NCBI RefSeq assembly: GCF_047495875.1
Contig: NC_092459.1
Location: 35,745,634-35,809,633 of the forward strand
Length of the DNA: 64,000 nucleotides
Reading direction: 5' to 3'
Source: Pithys albifrons albifrons
Taxonomy: Eukaryota; Chordata; Aves; Passeriformes; Thamnophilidae
A program made the translations under genes and the position numbers. Below, one piece after another: positions 28,401 to 36,400 of the stretch. Positions within the stretch are counted from its first letter, which is position 1; each line of letters starts with the position of its first letter. The notes beneath the pieces were generated by a model, which worked only from the letters and a program-made list of their open reading frames with translations, searched no databases and was not told where the DNA came from.

Positions 28401-30240
28401 GACTAAATTTTTTCCATGTAACTGGAAATTTAAAATATTAATTACACTGCTCCATATGCTTCTTTTTGTTGCAACATCGCAGAGTTCTCTGTATTAAAAA
28501 TGCCATTCACATTTGATAGCCCCTCCAAATTGATTTCATATACTTTTAAATAACTACATTGCAAAGGAATTGTATGTGTATATATTTCTCTATATATGTA
28601 AATATATATAATTGTGTGCATATATATGTGTGTGTGTGTGTGTGTGTAAAATATATAGTTCTTGAGATTCTACCTGACTGGGAGACTGTTCATTAAAACC
28701 ATTACATGACAGAAAACTAAGTAGTATGAGTTATTCTTTGCAGTATGTTTATAATAATAATTTTAGCAGTGCTTTGACTCCCACTCTATTACCACTCACA
28801 AAAATAATGGCACTAGAGAAACAGTAAATTATTTTTACCATGTCCAAATGAAGTAGAAAACTTTTAACCCAGAGAACGGCACTGGGTTTGGGCAAAGTTG
28901 TATTTAAAGAAGGATTTTTACTGCTTTGTTACTTCAAAACAAATGATCTCTACTACAAACAAATGGTTTGCAAGGAAACACTACTGTTGAATCCCACACA
29001 ACCTCCAGAACACAGACTTTGAAATATTTTCAGAGTTAAATGAAAGATTTCATTCGACAACTGAGATTCTGTGGAAATCAGCAGTAAAACTTCAGTTGAT
29101 TTTAGGATTTCAGGATCAGGCCCTGGGCTGTTTCAGCTTTATAACATTTACGTCACTAAAAACATATGCCACTGTATTTTTTCAATAAGTAGTGTAAATC
29201 TAATAGCATAATATGTATTCTTCGATTCCAATTACATCACATTTCTTTGCAAAACTTTCAAGTAACAACATTCCCTGTAAGTTGAGTGTTAAATGAACAG
29301 TCCAATAAAATGAAACTATTAAAGTTTATAGCCATAGTGAGGTCATTTAATAAGGTGGATTAACCCAATTTTATTTTGAGCCCTTCAAACAATGAATAGT
29401 CTTGTAAGATATAATTGCCATTGGATGACATAACCACAAAAAAGGATAACATACTTTGGACTGTCTGGCAGGTTTGGAAGATTATCTTTTCTAATGTAAA
29501 CCTCCAGACAAATCTCAGCAATGGTAAATCTAATAAACTTTACTAATAACTTTAACTCTTTCACGTCCTTTTGCTTGACTTTAAAATAAATTATTTTTAA
29601 GATTCCATGTATTTCTTCAAAATGTATTTTTAATTTTACAATCCTTGGATAACTCCCAGGGTTTATCATTAATTACTATCATGCATGTTCTCCATTTCAT
29701 ACCATTAAGAGAATAACAGGCAATTCCAAATGAACAAGTAGCACAGACATTCTGCCAAGCAGGTAAATAGCCTGCTCTTGGAACAGTGCCGAAACAGTAT
29801 GCACATTTGAACATCTCTGTTAACTGCAACTCCTCTGAAGTCTCTCAGTAATTTGCATGTAAGGCTAAGAATAATTTTACTACAATACATATCAAAGTGG
29901 TGAACTGTTCTGCAAAACCTGCCTTGCTCAGAGTTAATATTAGCATTACAAGTGTCCACTTACAGTTAAAACTGATTATACTACCACAGACTGTTATAAA
30001 ACATTATCTATAAAGCTGTTTGCACATACAATAGACACACAGACATTGACAAGTAGGTTTTTACGTCCATGTAGTAATGTATTATAACATTCCAGAAAAA
30101 GAGACATACTGGTTCAGTAACTCTTACCTTGCTCTCTGCACATCTAGCTGGTTTGTCCACCTCCTCCTCCTGTGTTTTCTGCTTTCCACAAGAAGAACTA
30201 AGCAAAAGATTAATAAAAGGACTTTTGCAAAATAAGGCAT
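1253..30240 (-). CDS. GABRR2: GABA receptor rho-2 subunit gene, 3' end outside window
   Basis: Subunit of the GABA-gated chloride channel of the Cys-loop family; rho subunits form the picrotoxin-responsive, bicuculline-insensitive receptors prominent in retinal bipolar cells. Eight coding exons join in frame: 30240-30128, 22347-22241, 13693-13626, 9682-9459, 5434-5352, 4145-4005, 3763-3611 and 1449-1253 (113, 107, 68, 224, 83, 141, 153 and 197 nt; 362 codons). Seen: signal peptide at residues 1-20, loop-D motif TLYLRHYW, Cys-loop C178-C192, loop-C motif FYSSTGWYNRLY, M1, M2 and M3. The M2 entry reads PARVSLG; Ser here is the rho-2 form and rho-1 has Pro. Together with the N-terminus [10 protein letters not shown] and the neighbour UBE2J1, this selects GABRR2 over GABRR1. 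The final exon (rest of the M3-M4 loop, M4, stop) is not in the window. Odd: an extra Cys184 inside the Cys-loop. Confidence 0.96.
2036..2160. repeat. TG/TA-rich tract with hairpin
   Basis: Alternating purine-pyrimidine sequence. Contains an 11-bp perfect inverted repeat, TGTGTGAATAT (2098-2108) and ATATTCACACA (2115-2125), with a 6-base loop. GABRR2 intron 7. Confidence 0.8.
2900..3056 (+). mobile_element. CR1 LINE 3' fragment
   Basis: Contains GAATGACCTGCCTGAAGGCC and the typical CR1 terminus ATCCCTTCCAACCCCAACCA followed by TTCTACGATC...ATTCTATGAC. Moderately diverged, in GABRR2 intron 7. Confidence 0.85.
3611..3763 (-). CDS. GABRR2: GABRR2 coding exon 7 (loop C, M1, start of M2)
   Basis: A 153-nt exon encoding [21 protein letters not shown]1 ([20 protein letters not shown]) and the M1-M2 linker up to PARVSLG. 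The Ser at the cytoplasmic mouth of M2 is the rho-2 form; the equivalent rho-1 residue is Pro and affects picrotoxin sensitivity. Acceptor CTCAAAG|GTTGG, donor TTGG|GTGAGA. Confidence 0.97.
4005..4145 (-). CDS. GABRR2: GABRR2 coding exon 6
   Basis: Encodes [18 protein letters not shown] through [20 protein letters not shown] and SSTG, covering loop B and the start of loop [13 protein letters not shown] and KFHTTSR are rho-2-type variants. Acceptor CTCTTAAG|ATGCT, donor AGCACAG|GTATTG. Confidence 0.96.
4146..5351 (-). other. GABRR2 intron 5
   Basis: Holds one decayed CR1 fragment. The neighbouring intron 6 (3764-4004) is only 241 bp and holds nothing recognisable. Confidence 0.85.
4640..4970 (+). 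mobile_element. Old, decayed CR1 fragment
   Basis: Weak but continuous likeness to CR1 3' regions: GGCTGGAGCACATGCTG, AACACTTTTAGGATGAGGGC, AACAGGTTGTGCAGA, TTGTGGAGCC, CAAAACCCAATGGACACAGC. Sits in GABRR2 intron 5. Confidence 0.6.
5352..5434 (-). CDS. GABRR2: GABRR2 coding exon 5 (Cys-loop)
   Basis: An 83-nt exon coding the Cys-loop, from C178 to C192 with the FPLD core. The residue just before FPLD is Cys184 (codon TGC), where mammalian rho-2 has His and rho-1 has Arg as I remember them. Acceptor TTTCTAG|GGTCAC, donor GAAAGCT|GTATGT. T|AT across the junction restores the Tyr of the loop-B motif ESYAYTDEDL. Confidence 0.96.
5435..9458 (-). other. GABRR2 intron 4
   Basis: About 4 kb. Only simple repeats seen: the CAA run near 9.08 kb and an imperfect tandem pair of TACTTGCTAGTG at 8770 and 8800. 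The 156-codon plus-strand frame at 7813-8283 matches no family I know. Confidence 0.8.
9071..9099. repeat. (CAA)n then poly(A)
   Basis: CACAACAACAACAACAAC followed by nine to ten A. GABRR2 intron 4. Confidence 0.85.
9459..9682 (-). CDS. GABRR2: GABRR2 coding exon 4 (ligand-binding domain)
   Basis: Encodes residues 97-170 plus two bases of codon 171. It starts [17 protein letters not shown], which carries loop-D GABA-site residues Tyr103 and Arg105, and continues through [20 protein letters not shown] and [20 protein letters not shown] and [13 protein letters not shown] are rho-2-like; rho-1 has MFFVHSK and RVQPDGKVLYSLR. Acceptor ATGAAG|GATTTC, donor AGCATGAG|GTAATG. Confidence 0.97.
11022..11472 (-). 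mobile_element. ERVL-type LTR in GABRR2 intron 3
   Basis: Minus-strand reading begins TGTCCTGATTTTGGCTGGG and ends GGGTTAAATTACAACA, so it has TG...CA ends. Internal stretches such as TTTTGGATTTAGTATGAG and TGCTTACCCTAAGTCAAGG resemble, from memory, a very common songbird ERVL LTR. About 451 bp. The flanks ACCAT and GCCAG do not match, so it may be one end of a decayed provirus extending left towards 10550, or a solo LTR whose duplication has eroded. No viral gene is readable. Confidence 0.7.
12468..12503. repeat. Telomere-like (CCCTGA)n array
   Basis: CTAACCCTGACCCTGACCCT and onward: one CCCTAA-compatible unit followed by four to five CCCTGA units. A short interstitial array in GABRR2 intron 3. 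Confidence 0.9.
12924..12992 (-). mobile_element. CR1 LINE 3' terminus, short
   Basis: ATCATAGAACACAGAATAAT, GTTGGAAGCGACCTTTAAAA, GTCATCTTGTCCAACCCC: the reverse complement of a CR1 3' end, about 70 bp. Confidence 0.85.
13626..13693 (-). CDS. GABRR2: GABRR2 coding exon 3
   Basis: A 68-nt exon, the usual size for this exon in Cys-loop GABA receptor genes. Encodes [20 protein letters not shown] and then DM, the first beta strands of the ligand-binding domain. Acceptor CTTTCAG|GCCC, donor GATATG|GTACGT. Confidence 0.95.
19106..19132. repeat. (GT)n(TA)n microsatellite
   Basis: GTGTGTGTGTTTATATATATATATA, GABRR2 intron 2. Confidence 0.85.
21636..21778 (+). mobile_element. CR1 LINE 3' fragment
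   Basis: GGATGGAGCTTTGAGCAACC, TTGTCTAGAAGAAAGTGTCC and GTCTCTTCCAACCCAAACCA then TTCTGTG are the last 140 bp of a CR1 copy. In GABRR2 intron 2. Confidence 0.88.
22241..22347 (-). CDS. GABRR2: GABRR2 coding exon 2
   Basis: Acceptor TTTTGCAG|TCACAT and donor TTTGGAG|GTGAGA. Encodes the end of the variable N-terminal extension and the conserved block [17 protein letters not shown]. Phases fit: AG|T gives Ser38 and G|GC gives the second Gly of the GG pair. Confidence 0.95.
22348..30127 (-). other. GABRR2 intron 1
   Basis: 7.8 kb. A more GC-rich block at 22380-22950 has open frames on both strands, including the window's longest unexplained one (22385-22951, plus). A TA/TG microsatellite lies near 28.6 kb. 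No gene recognised. Confidence 0.8.
28571..28657. repeat. (TA)n/(TG)n microsatellite
   Basis: TA-rich stretch, then (TG)10-11 at 28627-28647, then TA again. GABRR2 intron 1. Confidence 0.9.
30128..30240 (-). CDS. GABRR2: GABRR2 coding exon 1 (signal peptide)
   Basis: Encodes residues 1-37 plus two bases of codon 38. [20 protein letters not shown] is a typical secretory signal, followed by a basic stretch (RKHRRRRW). The donor is AGCAAG|GTAAGA. The ATG at 30240 has A at -3. An in-frame ATG at 30315 would add 25 residues but has T at -3 and would bury the signal peptide, so 30240 is preferred. Confidence 0.93.
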
Positions 30241-30329
30241 CTTGCTGGAAATGGGAGCCGGGCACTCTGCACTCCAGTGACCTCCTGTAGTACAAGTCCC
30301 CCCGGGCTTAAACATTGAATCAACTCCAG

Positions 30330-30460
30330 TTCCGGCGTGGCGCGTTGGTCGGCGATCAGCGGCAGAAACGCCGCTCTCCCGACGAGATGCTTTCGACAGG
30401 CTCTCAGGGGCTTCGCACTCAAAGCTCTCCTCTCATCACCGCGTAATGATTGGCCATTAC
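30330..30460 (-). promoter_or_regulatory. GABRR2: GABRR2 upstream region: CpG cluster, CCAAT box, TAAT dyad
   Basis: Upstream of the GABRR2 ATG the sequence turns locally CpG-rich (about 30330-30445). At 30443-30460 the arms GTAATG and CATTAC form a perfect inverted repeat around ATTGGC. It contains a CCAAT box on the minus strand (30449-30453) flanked by two homeodomain-type TAAT cores. A TATA-like TATATAA at 30523-30529 lies further upstream and may be unrelated. The start site cannot be fixed from sequence. Confidence 0.45.
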
Positions 30461-32100
30461 TCGCCAAGTTTGCCTCACTAAACATTTCCACTGGGTCCTA
30501 AAGGATACTTACTAAAGCCATTATATAAAGACCCGCAATTCTGCACGCGGCTTTTTGCTCAATCCCCTAATCTCAGTGCTATCCTCCTGACAGACTATAA
30601 AACCAGGCTGTCCCTTTTCATTAGGCTTTCCACATTTTTTGATCCTTTGTATGGCATCTTTTTCAACTGGAATGCACCTATGCCATGTTTCAGACATGTA
30701 TCTCATGGTAAAATTGTACATATTTTGATGGGTTTATAGCAGTTGAAGGTTTATTTTCTGATTTAGTCTAGTTCTTCATGCTGTTGAAGATAGAATATCA
30801 GCTATTTCCTCTGAAAATGATGGCTTTATTTACTGTTAACTTTTAAAGGAAAATTAAAACAGTAACTCCCAGCCTATACATGCAATTGACTTTACATAAA
30901 CCAAGTCACCATTAATTTTTTTTTTCCTCAAACAGGTATTTGCCAGTCAGGCATTTGAACTCTCTCAAGATTTAAACAAAAAATTAAAAGTTACAAAGCA
31001 GCTGTTTCTTTAATCACAAGGAAGAGGCTGTTTACAAAAATCATTTGAGTCTTTATTTCCTCACAGCCCACTGCTGCCTGCCTGTCTGCACAAACAGCAG
31101 CCAGAGCGGGGTACAGGTACCAGAGCAAATGCCTGCTCGGCCGAGCAGCGCTTCTGTAGGGAGAGAAAAGCACACTCAGAGCAAATCTCCCAGAACAGCA
31201 AGCAACTCAAAACCCAGCAACACTGTCTTGTGGGTCAGACCTCTTCCTGAACTCTCTTCTGTGAGCCCACACGTGCAATATTTGAAGCGAATGGGTATTC
31301 AAACCCCAAATCAACGAAGAAACACAGTACTTCTGTGTTAGAGGCTACAGGAGCTGGAGAGGTTTTTTAGAGTTTTGGCACGCAGAGTTTTTTTGAAGGG
31401 GGGTGGGGGTTGTGTATTGGGTTTTTGGTTTTGGTTTTTAATTTCTAATGAAATATACAAATTAGGTATACATTGACATCAAATTGTTCTATGGCAGAAT
31501 GTGGAAGCAACTGCTGAACAAATGACAAACTTCTGTCTGAAGGCCTTAAAAACTTGTATTTTTTCATCCTTGTTCCATTGTACCTGCAAACAAGATTATC
31601 AAGAGTCCACAGAAATGCTAAAAAGGAACTCAGATTTTGTTGTTGTTGTTTTTTAAATTTCCACATCCCACTTAAACACACAATGGGCTTTCCTTATTTT
31701 AAAGTTGTTATAGCTACTTTAATGTAATATATACTATAAGTAACAAAATTCAGGAAAGCTGTAGGTAGTTTGACAAATACTTGCTGAGAAACAGGACAAG
31801 AATCTCACTTAAGTCAGTGCTATCATGTTTGACAGCAACAAATTGAGAGCTAGCTAAATTTCCTTGTCTTTGAAATAAACACACTGAACTGTAATTTGAA
31901 CAATAATATAAGAGGAAATTTATCCCACTCCTTGCTTTCTTCTACTTCAATATTTAAACAGTCACAGATGAAACCTCTCAAAACCCCAGCAACTGTAGGT
32001 CTACGGCTTGTATATGCATTTTCACAGTGTTCATGAATATTACCAGTGATTTTTTTAATAAACTTATAATAAGAAAGTCTCTGGGTCCAATATAGATTTT

Positions 32101-32270
32101 ACATTAAAAAAAGGAACAACCCACACTTAAAAAACAACAAAAGAACAAAGAAAAAACCAAAGAGATCCCTGAACAAACCAAACCAAACCAACAAAAAAAA
32201 GAAACCCCCAAACAAAAAAATCCAACCAACTAACAAAAATGAAATGCCAGACAAACAACAAACAAAATGC
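32101..32270. repeat. A/C-rich low-complexity tract
   Basis: About 170 bp of AACA, AACCAAACC and poly(A) runs, almost free of T on the plus strand. On the minus strand it is a T/G-rich tract within the probable UBE2J1 3' UTR or just past it. Confidence 0.8.
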
Positions 32271-32310
32271 CATGTGATACGTGAAACATACTCAAAGACT
32301 GGCTTAAAAC

Positions 32311-32316
32311 TTTATT
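32311..32316 (-). promoter_or_regulatory. UBE2J1: Candidate poly(A) signal for UBE2J1
   Basis: AATAAA on the minus strand, about 0.87 kb past the UBE2J1 stop. Other minus-strand AATAAA copies occur at 31052-31057, 30825-30830 and 30750-30755, so the true end cannot be chosen from sequence alone. Confidence 0.3.
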
Positions 32317-33187
32317 ACTAGTAGGGTTGTAATAAATACTTTTTTTAAGCATGTTCAGATATATGAAAGTTTAAGTATAATAAGGTTTAAACTTTCTTTT
32401 GTGAATAAAACCACATATGAAACATTTAGTTCCAACACATTATGTATATTTCTGGTATAATTAAAAGACAATAGCTCTGGGTAAATAATTATATTACATA
32501 TTTATAACTATTGCAAGAATAGACAGGTTTTGTATAATCTTCTAATTTAAAAACAAGATATACAATTAAAAGTACTAGAAGAGGACATTCAAAATCTTTC
32601 AAAAGATTATTCAATCTTTCTTCAAAAAAAATAGAAATCAAAATAATGCAAGTAGTTTCCTGGCCCCTTCTTTCCTCCCCTTCTTCTTTCCCCCTTCCAC
32701 ACACAGAGAGCTACTTGTATGTGTTCCCCCTCTAGAAATGTGTCATGGTAAATAAAAGTGGTTATGAAAGAGTTCACTGGACATAAACACATAGTAATGT
32801 TTCATTTTAAAATTCCCTCTCCAATTCTTATACTAACTTAGATGGGGTGATTAATTGCATTTATGTTTCATAAAAAATTAATCAACCATTTTTTAAAAAT
32901 TGTCTTTTTCCAGTTTATAAATTGCTCCAATTTAGTTCCACCTCACATGCCTTAACCTTACTATTCCACTGCACTGTTTCTCAACATACCTAGTGGGCAG
33001 TCAATTAGCACTTTAGCTACATGCCCAACTGTGCTTTTCTTGTAAGTAATGTATCTGTAGGTAAGTTAACATTCACAAGGATTTAAGCATAAATACAAAA
33101 AGTAGCCTGTGTAAACAGTTCTCATGTCATACCCAATACAGAATGATCAATGAAGCATTCAGGTTGGTGCTGTTAGGACAAGTAACC

Positions 33188-33457
33188 TTATAACTCAAAT
33201 ATATACTCGTTAGCCAAACATATTCTACGAAATATAAGAGCTGCCAATGCAAAGGTCAGAAGGACAATCAGAACAGTTGATCCAGTGTGGTTTGTGTTGA
33301 CTCTTGGCTGCTGTACCCGGTTGAAGTCAGTTGAGGATGGAGCCCGTCTCTGACTCTGCTGCTGGGCACGGCGCTGCCGAGGACTCATCGACGTGCTGGT
33401 GGACACGGCAGGAGTGTGGTCCTGACCCGCCACTGCACTGCTAGTCTGAGTTTCAGA
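33188..33457 (-). CDS. UBE2J1: UBE2J1 coding exon 8 (membrane anchor, stop)
   Basis: 89 codons and TAA. Contains [15 protein letters not shown], then the tail anchor [16 protein letters not shown] with basic RR, and ends [10 protein letters not shown]. Acceptor CTTTTTAG|TCTGAA. The conserved anchor places the C-terminus in the ER membrane with the catalytic domain in the cytosol. Confidence 0.97.
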   Translation of the reverse strand, partial: SETQTSSAVAGQDHTPAVSTSTSMSPRQRRAQQQSQRRAPSSTDFNRVQQPRVNTNHTGSTVLIVLLTFALAALIFRRICLANEYIFEL

Positions 33458-36400
33458 CTAAAAAGGAAACGTGAAAAGTTGTGAGACAAGACATTGCATA
33501 AGATTAGCAAGAAGTAAAATCATAAGGACTGAAATGTACTCTTCAGATCACTGTTAATACTTGAAAGCCTGACAATACATGTCACTAATAATTACAAGAT
33601 TTATATGTCACTTTTCTCCATACACTGTGCTGAGAAGTGTATTTCAAGCTGCAAATTAGCAGTTCTATGGACAATCAAAGGCTAAAGAAAGTCTGTCAAA
33701 CAGTATTTCTCTTAAAGAGATTTCAAATATCTTTGTCTAGAATTTGTTTAACTCTCTGTTGTTCAAGAAATCCTTAATAATACTCTGCATAGTTAGGGCT
33801 CTGAGGATTTGTAATGTCACCTGCAAGCTGGGGAGGCCTAGAAAGGAAGAAGTCCAGAGAACTGTAATTACGTAGTGCTGCACTGCTTCCTGTGGACAGC
33901 TGGGTCCAGAGGTCTGTTCTCATCACCACCAACACCACTGGAAACACAAAACAAAAATCCTAAACGCGAACTACCTACGTTATCCCAGCAGAGTTCCCAA
34001 GCTCTCCACGTGTGCAGGCACTTATCTATTGCCCTCTACTGGCCAAACGTCGGGCTGACATTACAAGTACTAAAATAAAATTCGGCAACTGCTGTTCAGC
34101 TCAGGGGAGTATTACTCCAAGAAAACATTTTTCCAGTTTGTAAGACTGAAACTATCATTTCCCATTGGACTAATCCAGCTTGCAATACTAAAAGGCCCAA
34201 ACTCCAAATGTTCTAGTATTAAAAATAGTGATACAGCACAGTCATTAAACATTTTGACAAGGTTCAATTTAAAAGCACTTAAAAAAAAGTAGCTCTGACA
34301 AAAAATTACAGGGTTTGGGTTTTTTAAAAGTATTATTTTCAGTTCTCAGAACAGTTTGCTAGTATTCCTACTTTAAGTAACTTGCAACTATTTTCCAAAG
34401 TTAGCTTTCTTCCTCTTTTCTTATAAACGATTGATTATCACTACAGCACGTAAAACCAGAACCCTGGACATTTTGTATTTGCTTCCAGGCAAAAGCCTTT
34501 TAATGGACACAATATCCATAGCCTTAAGCACTGGTTCAGCCAGCTACAAGATGCCCTTTCCACATGGCCAGAGAGGGAATACCCTCAACCAAGTAACAGG
34601 TTTTATGATTCTCAACACAGGAAGCAGCACTTGGTCTCCTGACTTTTTTGCCATGTGTTCTGCACGTGGGAGAAGAATTCTCCCACATTTAAAACTAGTC
34701 AGAGATTTGCTCAGCCCAGGGACCAGACCTTCCTTTCCAACCTTCTTATCATTAGCATTTTTCCCACTGTTTATCATCAGCAAGGAAGTACTGATGCAGT
34801 AACTCACCACCTTTGACAGCTTCCCTGTTTACACAGGTTTCTTGCCTAAGCAAGCAAGCAGCCTGCGTAGCTTCAAAGAAAAATGTTTTTAAAAGATACA
34901 TTTTATCAGCAGAGACAGCCAAACCCACCATGACTGGCCTGCCATGATTTCCACTCTACTGCAAAAGAAAGACATTCTGCTTCATATTGAACTCACTTGA
35001 AAGCTCCCTGTGCCAAGGAAAACAAAGACTCAGGGAAGCAAGTAATTTGAAAAATTACAGTTCCTTGATTCATCTAAACTCTCACCTTCCAGAGGGGGAG
35101 AGAGAAAGGAGTGAATTCAGGACACAAGAACTGCCAATTCAGCGGGTAAAGTGTTTTATTCAAAGAGTTTTAAAGAAATAAAAAGTCTAGAAATATACCC
35201 AACTCTTCATCTTACTAACCAAAGTAACTAGCATTGGCTGCCACACACATCTTCCCAACACTGCAAATTTTAAATTAAAAAATAAAACAGAAAGGGCCTG
35301 CTGTTATGGATAAAACAAGGTGTCATACACAGACATGAACAGATCTGTGATTCAACAGAAACCTCACTGACAATTTCAAGGCTATACTTTTTTTTTTTTT
35401 GAGGAACTTATAGATGGATCTGGGAGCTGCAGACCAACTGCTTCACCCAAAGCTCAGCTAATGCCCTTCCTTGGGGTTCCCAGCATAATCAATGACCAAC
35501 TATTAGCAGACATGCAAAACTAAGTTAGGTAAGAAAGGAAGGATCACTACTTGGTATGAATTTGGGGTCAGATGCTACAGTATCTGAAATAATATATATG
35601 TATCTCTAGACAGAGATTTTTTTGTTGGACGACTTAATTGTTAGGAGTCCCAAAAGTGGCAGATGGGCTGTATTATAAATTTTTTAAAAAATTGCAAGCA
35701 CCTTGTGTTCAATTTAATGGCAAGTCTTTTAATTCTCCTTAAGCAAAAGCGTCAAGATTTTTAGACTAACACAGGATTTCACATGACACCATTTCCATTA
35801 AATATTAAGTCATTTTCTGTCAAACCGTACTGGAAATGTTGTGGGTGAGGGCTTAGTAGAGAGTTATATTGTAGTTATCTTTTGCATCTGATTTTTACAG
35901 CCATTTAATATGCACTTGTGTCATATTTATTACATTTATATTACTGCATGTTACATCTGAAGCTTCTGAAACTGTTAGGGCTGCTAGAAAACTTTGCTCC
36001 AAGGACATTTGAGTTTGATGAATAAGGCTATTTCAGTAAAATATACTTCTACTAGGATGAACAAAAAGTTTTATCATCTAACATAATGCAAGTAAGGAAC
36101 TTCACACTATGTTCAGTCTACTGAAGAACGGTAGCATTCACTGCACCCTTTTTATCTCCAGACCATTATTTTTAAATTTTTTAACACAACTCTAGAAGTA
36201 TTAATCATCTTAGAAGGAATGTTTAAAAATACAGCAGACTCAAGGAACTCAGAACCACATAAACCCTCTGGGTTTATGAAAGAAAGCCTCTTTCAGTTAC
36301 ACTCATGATCTTGAGATAGATGTAGAAATAAGATGACAGAAAGACAGATGGAATATTTGTTTGTCTGTATAACTCTCAACTGAAGAAAAGCTGAAGTTTG

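Larger units (their letters stand above)
30241..33187 (-). other. GABRR2-UBE2J1 intergenic region with UBE2J1 3' UTR
   Basis: Only 2.9 kb separates the UBE2J1 stop from the GABRR2 start; both genes are on the minus strand. Contains the GABRR2 5' region (to about 30.5 kb), several candidate poly(A) signals and the A/C-rich tract. Confidence 0.75.

Noticed and set aside
30210..30491. Upstream frame overlapping the GABRR2 start
   Set aside because: Would be an upstream ORF only if transcription begins before 30491, which cannot be shown.
30523..30529. TATATAA as the GABRR2 TATA box
   Set aside because: It lies upstream of the CCAAT box and CpG cluster, an unlikely order; such strings are common in AT-rich DNA.
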